Below, in pieces: positions 10,077 to 17,800 of a stretch of 22,535 nt of DNA. This DNA is from Nemertoderma westbladi (Eukaryota > Xenacoelomorpha > Nemertodermatida > Nemertodermatidae): positions 1 through 22,535 of the forward strand of contig JAUCBJ010001054.1 in assembly GCA_032718475.1 (NCBI GenBank), given 5' to 3'. Numbering within the stretch: the first letter of the stretch is position 1; every line of letters starts with the position of its first letter. Under the pieces are notes generated by a model. That model had not been told where the DNA came from. It did not search any database and saw only the letters and a list, made by a program, of their open reading frames with translations. A program made the translations under genes and the position numbers.

Positions 10077-10155
10077 TGGCTGAGCTGGTTAGCGCTACTG
10101 ATGAGGCCTGTTACTGTGTTAGGCCGAAACGTACGTATAGCGCTGGTTCAACCCC
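10077..10155 (+). promoter_or_regulatory. Pol III type 2 promoter: A box and B box around the ribozyme
   Basis: A box TGGCTGAGCTGG (10077-10088) fits the TRGCNNAGYNGG consensus. B box GGTTCAACCCC (10145-10155) differs from GGTTCGANTCC mainly at the sixth base. The spacing of 56 bp is within the range for tRNA-type promoters. The sequences after the B box (CCGGC) can close a T-arm-like hairpin with GCTGG. The boxes suggest tRNA ancestry, but the anticodon region is occupied by the ribozyme. Confidence 0.6.
10091..10144 (+). ncRNA. Type I hammerhead ribozyme
   Basis: All core elements occur in order. Stem I 5' strand AGCGCTA (10091-10097) is followed by CTGATGA (10098-10104). Stem II is GGCCT (10105-10109) paired with AGGCC (10121-10125) around an 11-nt loop. 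GAAA (10126-10129) leads to a 2-bp stem III, AC (10129-10130) with GT (10135-10136), loop GTAC. The cleavage triplet GTA ends at 10137. The stem I 3' strand TAGCGCT (10138-10144) pairs perfectly over 7 bp. Predicted self-cleavage is after A10137. Very short stem III is characteristic of metazoan retroelement hammerheads, which often act as dimers; the palindrome ACGTACGT here would permit that. Chance occurrence of this full set is very unlikely. Activity is inferred, not shown. Confidence 0.88.
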
Positions 10156-10189
10156 CGGCTGCCCGGTCTGCCGGTTATGCGCTTTCTCA

Positions 10190-10195
10190 TTTTTT
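10190..10195 (+). terminator. Candidate Pol III terminator (T6)
   Basis: Six T on the sense strand lie 35 bp after the B box and inside the insertion, a plausible stop for a short Pol III transcript carrying the ribozyme. Confidence 0.4.
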
Positions 10196-10494
10196 CCACT
10201 TCTGAACAAAACCATTTACATTACCGGTACATCATTAATAACCAATAGCTATAAACTATTAATATGGCTCCAAACCAGCACACGCCACCATAATTATAAG
10301 CTAACTTTTTTTTATAGGCCTAACATAATTTATGTCATTTTTACATTTATTTATACAGCAACTATACCGTAATTTAATTTGTGCAGTTTCTCTCACTTAT
10401 AATATGTATGCAATTATTTCGTAATGTTACCATTTTGGAATAAAACTACATACATACTTGTTGCAATAACTATTTACATACTTGTGTGTAAAGT

Positions 10495-10595
10495 AGCACT
10501 TTACAGTGTGATGATCATAGTGGCTTTGTTACACGAACGAACTTTGGTGAGTGAGTGAAAATAAAGCCATGAGGATCAGAACACAGTAAAGTACT
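10495..10595 (-). repeat. 100-bp hairpin repeat, copy 2 (inverted)
   Basis: AGCACTTTACAGTGTG at the left and ACAGTAAAGTACT at the right are the inverted ends. It is the reverse complement of the copies at 7361-7460 and 11059-11158 and forms the centre of palindrome 2. Confidence 0.75.
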
Positions 10596-11058
10596 TATGC
10601 AACAAGTAGGTATGTAGTTTTATTCCAAAATTTTAACATTACGAAATGATTGTACATATATTATAAGTGATAGAAACTGCACAAATTAAATTAGTTGCTG
10701 TATAAATAAATGTAAATCTGACATAAATTATGTTATAAATAAGTTAGCTTATATTTATGGTGGCGTTTGGAGCGTTTGGAGGGCATGTTAATAATATAGC
10801 TACTGGTTATTATTATTAATAGGTAATACCGGTAGGTAATGCAGTACCGGAACTGTCAGGCAAATTTCCACCTATTGTTTACATTGTAACCAATGACGGC
10901 GTTAAGTAATGTCCACTAAGGGGACATTACTTAACTGATAACAATACTAAATGTACAGGCCAATACAATGCTGTAATGTCCTCAATTGTTGTAAAGTGCT
11001 AAATAACAACTCGCTGTTAATACTAACGGCGTTGATTAATGTTACAATTTTTGAATAA

Positions 11059-11158
11059 AGTACTTTACAGTGTTCTGATCCTCGTTGCTTTATTTTCACT
11101 CACTCACTAACCTTCGTTCGTGTAACAAAGCCACTCAGATCATCACACTGTAAAGTGC
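11059..11158 (+). repeat. 100-bp hairpin repeat, copy 3
   Basis: AGTACTTTACAGTGTTCTG at the left and CACACTGTAAAGTGC at the right. It sits just outside the right arm of palindrome 2 and has the same CACTCACTCACTAA loop as copy 1. Confidence 0.75.
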
Positions 11159-11872
11159 AATATAAAGTGCAAAGTAAATACACACAAGTATATACCGGTA
11201 TATAGTTATTATAATTTATTTTAATGCTTTTGCTTTAGGCCCCCTATATGATTTTTACTAGTATGTCGTCGGTAAAGAATCAGAACAACATATACCTGAT
11301 ACTATTAATATTGGAAAATGAAATGATGTTTTCAGTCAAACTATATCAGAATATGTTTCGCTTTCTTGTCAGTTTGTGTGATAACGACATTTGCAGTGCA
11401 TTGAGAGTTACAATAGGTACAGCAATATGGGTCTTGTTGCTTGGGGGACCGTTGTTTCAACCGTTTCTAACATCTTTCAAGGCAATGCCATTCACATATC
11501 ATTCACACAAGGTATCAATTTCAGGACAGAACAACGAGGAATTACAAGGAATTATTTAAAAAATATACCGGTACATAAAAGTACAATAGTATAATAGAGT
11601 GAAATATACACTCTGACATATTTCCAATTCAATCCGGGCAATTCATGAATTTTATAACGCTTTTTGTGATTTACTTAAAATTTGGTATATATATGCTGTT
11701 ATTATTTTTTGGTATGATTCTTTAACGACGCTGTATTGATATTTGATAATTATCTGCCTTTCTTACACATTTTAGTGTAAAATTGTTGTTTGTTACCCTG
11801 GCGTGATAATAATATAGAGCTTTGCTGTATTGGATGTTGCACAACGAGTACAGAGTAAAGGAAACGAAGACA
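11159..11872. other. Non-coding stretch upstream of CTU2
   Basis: Two overlapping frames (11248-11559 and 11391-11594) cross the same DNA and neither resembles a known protein, so I do not call a gene. A TATATATAT run (11686-11694) lies about 180 bp before the preferred CTU2 ATG and could be a TATA element, but AT-rich runs are common here. The CTU2 promoter should lie in this stretch. Confidence 0.4.
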
Positions 11873-13129
11873 ATGACTGCTGTTTGTAATAAATGTCGAA
11901 AGGAAACCGCTATGATCAACCTAGAAGCGACAACGCAAGTCCTGTGCGTGGCCTGTTTCGACGCTAATTGCTGCCATAAATTCCGTAGCCAATTCGGGAA
12001 ACACAATATGCGGTCTGCAGTGGAGGGCCAGTCTGTTATAATCGGTATAAGAGACGACCTAGCCAGCCTCGCTCTGCTGCATCTGATTAAACATTCTTTA
12101 TTAGGCGGGATGAGACGTGGTAAGTTTACAGTAAATCCCATCGTTGTGTTTATAGATGAGTCTGATATGAAGACTGGGGCAACGAACGCTGATAGAATAA
12201 ACAAATTAAAGGAGACTGTTACATCTTTCGGTTTTGCTTTTATCCCAATTCACTTGGATTCAGGAATAATCCCTTCTCACGAAACTGTTAATTTCCCCAA
12301 ACTCCTGGGAAAAAACCTGGAAGAAAATCACAGAGAGGAATTATTATTGATATTGAGGACTAAACAGTTAGTTATGGTATCCAGGGATATGGGAATATCG
12401 ATTATATTTCTTTCAGACGCTATGAATCGAGTCGCAGCGACTTTACTAACGGATATGGCGACTGGGAGAGGATTGAGTGTCTCTGAGTCCGTTGGGTTCA
12501 CCGACACTCGATACGAATCGGTTACCCTTCTCCGACCTCTTCGAGGTTTAACTTCGAAAGAAATCGCTTTCTACTGTCGGATACATAAATTATACAATTT
12601 GTTTCCTATTTACCCACAGGGGGCGTCTACCGCTACGAGTTTAAACCGATTAACTGAGACATTCTTGGAGGATCTCCAGCGTCAGTTTCCTTCCACTCTG
12701 AGCACAGTGACTCGCACGGGGGATAAACTAACATCCCCCTCTATGGCAGTAACTCGCCCTGTAGATGAACCAACGACCCCCTCTATGGCAGTAACTCGAC
12801 CTGTAGATGAACCAACGACCCCCTCTATGGCAGTAACTCGCCCTGTAGATGAACCAACGACCCCCTCTATGGCAGTAACTCGCCCTGTAGATGACCCAAC
12901 GACCCCCTCTATGGCAGTAACTCGCCCTGTAGATGACCCAACGACCCCTTCACACACATTAACCCGCTGCCAACTGTGTTCCTCTTGTATGGTTATTACT
13001 GCCGATGGTGATTGTAACGTTGGGGCCTTGGATGCAATGCTGTTCAGTTTATCATTAGTTAACGACTCGGGGCTGCTGGTAGATCAACGTTTATGTTTTA
13101 GCTGCAATCGATTCTCCCAAACTATTTAG
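11873..13129 (+). CDS. CTU2: Cytoplasmic tRNA 2-thiolation protein 2 (CTU2/NCS2)
   Basis: With CTU1, CTU2 forms the cytosolic complex that 2-thiolates wobble uridine U34 of tRNA-Lys, -Glu and -Gln, using sulfur relayed through URM1. Family features are visible: N-terminal CNKC and CVAC zinc-type pairs (residues 5-8 and 25-28), HKFR after them, a degenerate PP-loop GIRDDLAS (58-65) where active partners carry SGG-DS, the block TGRG..GFTDTR, then LLRPLR..KEIAFYCRIH, QFPSTLSTVTRTGDKL, and C-terminal cysteines (CQLCSSC near 366-372 and CFSC near 408-411). The degenerate PP-loop is normal for CTU2. ATG 11873 is preferred (A at -3) over ATG 11834 (T at -3); the frame is closed by TAA at 11810. It is 418 residues, shorter than vertebrate CTU2 (about 500), and uninterrupted by introns. 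Residues 289-358 are a 14-residue repeat. Confidence 0.88.
   Translation: MTAVCNKCRKETAMINLEATTQVLCVACFDANCCHKFRSQFGKHNMRSAVEGQSVIIGIRDDLASLALLHLIKHSLLGGMRRGKFTVNPIVVFIDESDMKTGATNADRINKLKETVTSFGFAFIPIHLDSGIIPSHETVNFPKLLGKNLEENHREELLLILRTKQLVMVSRDMGISIIFLSDAMNRVAATLLTDMATGRGLSVSESVGFTDTRYESVTLLRPLRGLTSKEIAFYCRIHKLYNLFPIYPQGASTATSLNRLTETFLEDLQRQFPSTLSTVTRTGDKLTSPSMAVTRPVDEPTTPSMAVTRPVDEPTTPSMAVTRPVDEPTTPSMAVTRPVDDPTTPSMAVTRPVDDPTTPSHTLTRCQLCSSCMVITADGDCNVGALDAMLFSLSLVNDSGLLVDQRLCFSCNRFSQTI
12737..12946 (+). repeat. Coding minisatellite in CTU2, 5 x 42 bp
   Basis: Five in-frame copies encode PSMAVTRPVD(E/D)PTT, three with Glu and then two with Asp. A degenerate sixth start, PSHTLTR, follows. 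The unit resembles the immediately preceding conserved segment PSTLSTVTRTGDKLTS, which suggests growth by local duplication. Units are nearly identical at the DNA level. The repeat lies between the catalytic-type fold and the C-terminal cysteine cluster, where an inserted linker is likely tolerated. Confidence 0.92.
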
Positions 13130-13148
13130 TTGTCATAGAAACCGGTCT

Positions 13149-13154
13149 AATAAA
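13149..13154 (+). promoter_or_regulatory. Candidate polyadenylation signal for CTU2
   Basis: AATAAA lies 20 bp after the CTU2 stop codon. No long A tract follows, so there is no direct sign of a processed retrocopy. Confidence 0.4.
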
Positions 13155-13324
13155 ATACAATAGCAATTTGGTTTAGCTAGCAGCATTTGGGTAGCAGACC
13201 ATTTATTTTTGAATTTAAGTTCTTTTTATATAAATTTAATTGATGAATATCGTAATTATTTTTAGTATAACAAGAACAACCAGTATAATGTTAACGTAAA
13301 GTTAATGTAAACAGTATAACTACC

Positions 13325-13813
13325 CGAGGGTCGTCTTTAGCGCTATACAAACGGAATACTGCTGGTCACCATTTGCCTCATGTCAACAGTTTCGCGACTA
13401 GGGTCGTGAATATATGGAATAGGTTAAGTGAAGACATAAGTGAATGCGCGTGATATCCTTGGAAATCCGTCCGTAAATATCTTTAAGAACCGTCTAGACA
13501 AGGCCATGGAGGCCATTATGAACATACAGTGATGTCCCTGTGCGACAAGTAGCCAGTGCGCATTTTACTCTCCAGTCTCCACCGGTACCTTTATTGATTT
13601 TACAATGTCCCGTTCCCCCCAACGTTCAAAAATTTTTATTTTTAAATCACTGATTATTTTATTTTATTTTACGTGATTTTATTGTATATCGTATCGTATT
13701 TTGAGTGTAATTGTAATTTCATTTCATCATATTTTCAACTAAAAGAGAAATTAATTATCTTTTTGATGATGTACACCATTAGGTGTATTTTGAGTTCAAT
13801 AATAATAATAATT
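13325..13813 (+). pseudogene. 5'-truncated LINE: end of reverse-transcriptase ORF plus 3' UTR
   Basis: From 13325 the frame reads RGSSLALYKRN..., then FATRVVNIWNRLSEDI, and stops at 13451. A second frame from 13446 continues with PSVNIFKNRLDKAMEAI and stops at 13530-13532. This order (RG-S, then RVVN-WN-L, then SVN-FKNRLDK) is the typical C-terminus of CR1/L2/Jockey-like non-LTR retrotransposon polyproteins, so one frameshift at about 13446-13450 separates the halves. A 3' UTR follows, ending in the (AAT)n tail at about 13798-13813 after a GATGTACACCATTAGGTGTA-like segment common near LINE ends. The copy lacks all upstream domains and is dead. I cannot assign the clade. Confidence 0.75.
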
Positions 13814-14011
13814 GTACTTATTTTAATTTTTTAAACAGTGGAAAACCTACTGTATAATGGTGTAATAATTATATTTCCCGTGTATATTATTATTTAGCAA
13901 CAATCCCGTGTAACACGCAGTAGCGTATTTATAAGTTGATGCCAGGTATAATTGTTTGTTGTATTTATGTATTTTAACATGTGTGGCGAAATAAACTAAA
14001 CTAAACTAAAC
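13814..14011 (+). repeat. Second LINE 3' end with (TAAAC)4 tail
   Basis: A short 3'-UTR-like stretch ends in GTGTGGCGAAATAAAC and four TAAAC units (13992-14011). A (g)CGAATAAAC-(TAAAC)n ending is frequent in animal LINE copies. No coding sequence remains. It may be a separate insertion next to the (AAT)n-ended copy or the outer end of one rearranged copy. Confidence 0.5.
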
Positions 14012-14879
14012 ACAAAATACTACTGGAAGCGATTCACAAATATACAAACAGCAAAAATTTATAGCAAAAATAATTAAGGATCGCATATTTTTTAATTAAA
14101 TAATAATGAATATCCAATAATCCATAGTAAATTAATTAATTCAATGAACCGTCAAAATTAATATAACAATTAACTGAAGTATAAGGTATATATAGTCCTA
14201 GAATATTAATAATTTCAGTTTATTATAAATTAATGCAAAGCTCAATATTGAGCCGCTATGTCCGATCCACGGAGCCCAGCACCGTCCCCGAAAACAAGCC
14301 CTCGCCATGAACGGCGACCACCTCGAAGGCACAGGGAACTCGACCGCAGCAGAGCAAACTGTAGACGGCGTCGCACGCCCCCCAAAGTGCAGGCTAATCG
14401 ATTTATAATTTTATTATTAGGGGAGGGGGGGGGGGGGGTTATACTGAAAGAAAATGATGGACCTTTAAAAATAAAAGCAGTTTGGGGGAAATTAAACTGA
14501 GCATTAAGGGTCGGGCTAAGCTTTCTAATTAGCAACGTTTCTTTTACATGGAGTTATAGAGATTGCAGTCATAAATTGTAACATGTGCTATTGACTTACT
14601 TTGGTTAGGATAACTGTATCCAACTCCTTTCCCTTAATTGACAATGTCAATTCGCGAGATAGCATTTGCCTCACCCACCCCCCCCCCCCCCCCCCCCATA
14701 CATTCAATAATTTTAACCTTTCTTTTATGACGTTGTTTTCGTAAATATTATATATCTAACAGTATACTATAGCTATATTAAATATATTTTGCACAAGTTT
14801 GATATAGTTTACTTAGCAGCGATAGAATGGCGCGCGGAGCGAGCACAGAAACAATTTTTCCACATTTTCGCTTATGGCA
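14012..14879. other. Spacer with GC-rich island and homopolymer tracts
   Basis: No supported gene. After AT-rich DNA, a GCTCAATATTGAGC palindrome (14240-14253) leads into an island at about 14253-14395 that is far richer in G+C than its surroundings, with open frames on both strands (14258-14500 + and 14242-14535 -) that I do not recognise. A G tract (14420-14438, one A inside) and a run of 20 C (14678-14697) follow. The satellite begins at 14880. Confidence 0.5.
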
Positions 14880-17800
14880 TGTCCTGTAGATTTGTATCAC
14901 GCAATCCCTGAATTTGTCCTGTAGATTTGTATCACGCAATCCCTGAATTTGTCCTGTAGATACTGTATCACGCAATCCCTGAATTTGTCCTGTAGATACT
15001 GTATCACGCAATCCCTGAATTTGTCCTGTAGATTTGTATCACGCAATCCCTGAATTTGTCCTGTAGATACTGTATCACGCAATCCCTGAATTTGTCCTGT
15101 AGATTTGTATCACGCAATCCCTGAATTTGTCCTGTAGATTCTGTATCACGCAATCCCTGAATTTGTCCTGTAGATTTGTATCACGCAATCCCTGAATTTG
15201 TCCTGTAGATTTGTATCACGCAATCCCTGAATTTGTCCTGTAGATTTGTATCACGCAATCCCTGAATTTGTCCTGTAGATTTGTATCACGCAATCCCTGA
15301 ATTTGTCCTGTAGATACTGTATCACGCAATCCCTGAATTTGTCCTGTAGATTCTGTATCACGCAATCCCTGAATTTGTCCTGTAGATTCTGTATCACGCA
15401 ATCCCTGAATTTGTCCTGTAGATTCTGTATCACGCAATCCCTGAATTTGTCCTGTAGATACTGTATCACGCAATCCCTGAATTTGTCCTGTAGATACTGT
15501 ATCACGCAATCCCTGAATTTGTCCTGTAGATTCTGTATCACGCAATCCCTGAATTTGTCCTGTAGATACTGTATCACGCAATCCCTGAATTTGTCCTGTA
15601 GATTTGTATCACGCAATCCCTGAATTTGTCCTGTAGATTTGTATCACGCAATCCCTGAATTTGTCCTGTAGATACTGTATCACGCAATCCCTGAATTTGT
15701 CCTGTAGATTTGTATCACGCAATCCCTGAATTTGTCCTGTAGATTTGTATCACGCAATCCCTGAATTTGTCCTGTAGATACTGTATCACGCAATCCCTGA
15801 ATTTGTCCTGTAGATTTGTATCACGCAATCCCTGAATTTGTCCTGTAGATTTGTATCACGCAATCCCTGAATTTGTCCTGTAGATTCTGTATCACGCAAT
15901 CCCTGAATTTGTCCTGTAGATACTGTATCACGCAATCCCTGAATTTGTCCTGTAGATTTGTATCACGCAATCCCTGAATTTGTCCTGTAGATTTGTATCA
16001 CGCAATCCCTGAATTTGTCCTGTAGATTCTGTATCACGCAATCCCTGAATTTGTCCTGTAGATACTGTATCACGCAATCCCTGAATTTGTCCTGTAGATT
16101 TGTATCACGCAATCCCTGAATTTGTCCTGTAGATTTGTATCACGCAATCCCTGAATTTGTCCTGTAGATTCTGTATCACGCAATCCCTGAATTTGTCCTG
16201 TAGATACTGTATCACGCAATCCCTGAATTTGTCCTGTAGATTCTGTATCACGCAATCCCTGAATTTGTCCTGTAGATACTGTATCACGCAATCCCTGAAT
16301 TTGTCCTGTAGATTTGTATCACGCAATCCCTGAATTTGTCCTGTAGATTTGTATCACGCAATCCCTGAATTTGTCCTGTAGATTTGTATCACGCAATCCC
16401 TGAATTTGTCCTGTAGATTTGTATCACGCAATCCCTGAATTTGTCCTGTAGATTTGTATCACGCAATCCCTGAATTTGTCCTGTAGATACTGTATCACGC
16501 AATCCCTGAATTTGTCCTGTAGATTTGTATCACGCAATCCCTGAATTTGTCCTGTAGATTTGTATCACGCAATCCCTGAATTTGTCCTGTAGATACTGTA
16601 TCACGCAATCCCTGAATTTGTCCTGTAGATCTGTATCACGCAATCCCTGAATTTGTCCTGTAGATACTGTATCACGCAATCCCTGAATTTGTCCTGTAGA
16701 TTTGTATCACGCAATCCCTGAATTTGTCCTGTAGATACTGTATCACGCAATCCCTGAATTTGTCCTGTAGATTTGTATCACGCAATCCCTGAATTTGTCC
16801 TGTAGATTTGTATCACGCAATCCCTGAATTTGTCCTGTAGATACTGTATCACGCAATCCCTGAATTTGTCCTGTAGATTTGTATCACGCAATCCCTGAAT
16901 TTGTCCTGTAGATTTGTATCACGCAATCCCTGAATTTGTCCTGTAGATACTGTATCACGCAATCCCTGAATTTGTCCTGTAGATTTGTATCACGCAATCC
17001 CTGAATTTGTCCTGTAGATACTGTATCACGCAATCCCTGAATTTGTCCTGTAGATTTGTATCACGCAATCCCTGAATTTGTCCTGTAGATTTGTATCACG
17101 CAATCCCTGAATTTGTCCTGTAGATTTGTATCACGCAATCCCTGAATTTGTCCTGTAGATTTGTATCACGCAATCCCTGAATTTGTCCTGTAGATTTGTA
17201 TCACGCAATCCCTGAATTTGTCCTGTAGATACTGTATCACGCAATCCCTGAATTTGTCCTGTAGATTTGTATCACGCAATCCCTGAATTTGTCCTGTAGA
17301 TTTGTATCACGCAATCCCTGAATTTGTCCTGTAGATACTGTATCACGCAATCCCTGAATTTGTCCTGTAGATTTGTATCACGCAATCCCTGAATTTGTCC
17401 TGTAGATACTGTATCACGCAATCCCTGAATTTGTCCTGTAGATTTGTATCACGCAATCCCTGAATTTGTCCTGTAGATACTGTATCACGCAATCCCTGAA
17501 TTTGTCCTGTAGATTCTGTATCACGCAATCCCTGAATTTGTCCTGTAGATTTGTATCACGCAATCCCTGAATTTGTCCTGTAGATACTGTATCACGCAAT
17601 CCCTGAATTTGTCCTGTAGATTTGTATCACGCAATCCCTGAATTTGTCCTGTAGATTCTGTATCACGCAATCCCTGAATTTGTCCTGTAGATACTGTATC
17701 ACGCAATCCCTGAATTTGTCCTGTAGATACTGTATCACGCAATCCCTGAATTTGTCCTGTAGATTCTGTATCACGCAATCCCTGAATTTGTCCTGTAGAT

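Larger units (their letters stand above)
10008..10233 (+). mobile_element. Hammerhead-bearing SINE/retrozyme-like insertion
   Basis: This segment of about 226 bp is bounded by ATTAATAACCAA at 9996-10007 and again at 10234-10245, a 12-bp candidate target-site duplication. The opposite palindrome arm (about 10790-10850, read in reverse) has the flanking sequence continuous, with no such segment, and so works as an empty-site comparison. Inside are a Pol III A box, a type I hammerhead ribozyme, a B box and a T6 run. This suits a small non-autonomous retroelement: a tRNA-related SINE with ribozyme, a retrozyme monomer, or a Penelope-like terminal fragment. Caveats: weak similarity between the two flanks extends about 15 bp beyond the 12-bp repeat, there is no A-rich tail, and about 38 bp follow the T run. 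Confidence 0.6.
9733..11058. repeat. Long imperfect palindrome 2 (1.3 kb)
   Basis: The left arm (about 9733-10545) and right arm (about 10546-11058) are inverted copies. Anchors are AACGCCGTTAGTATTAACAG (9768 onward) with CTGTTAATACTAACGGCGTT (about 11013 onward), GACGGCGT/ACGGCGTC-type blocks near 9895 and 10895, ACATTTATTTATACAGCAAC near 10340 with its complement near 10695, and TAAGCTAACTT near 10297 with its complement near 10740. The centre is hairpin copy 2. The left arm is longer because of the ribozyme-bearing insertion at 10008-10233. Part of the same module also forms the loop of palindrome 1 (7060-7495). Confidence 0.8.

Noticed and set aside
10071-10160. Ordinary tRNA gene
   Set aside because: A and B boxes are present, but no acceptor stem or anticodon arm can be formed; the middle is a hammerhead core instead.
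10043-10372. 109-codon frame across the ribozyme insertion
   Set aside because: It crosses the insertion border and the Pol III-like structure, so it is a chance frame.
11248-11594. Two overlapping + strand frames upstream of CTU2
   Set aside because: Neither matches a family I know, they overlap in different frames, and one begins within AT-rich DNA. A short hydrophobic stretch alone is not enough.
11722-12204. 160-codon minus-strand frame overlapping the CTU2 start
   Set aside because: It lies opposite the conserved N-terminal part of CTU2 and has no recognisable features.
12682-12957. Antisense frame over the CTU2 minisatellite
   Set aside because: A 42-bp repeat without stops on the other strand automatically gives an open frame; the sense strand carries a recognisable family protein.
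14242-14535. Minus-strand Arg/Leu-rich frame over the GC-rich island
   Set aside because: GC-rich DNA has few stops; a + strand frame covers the same bases, and neither shows a domain.
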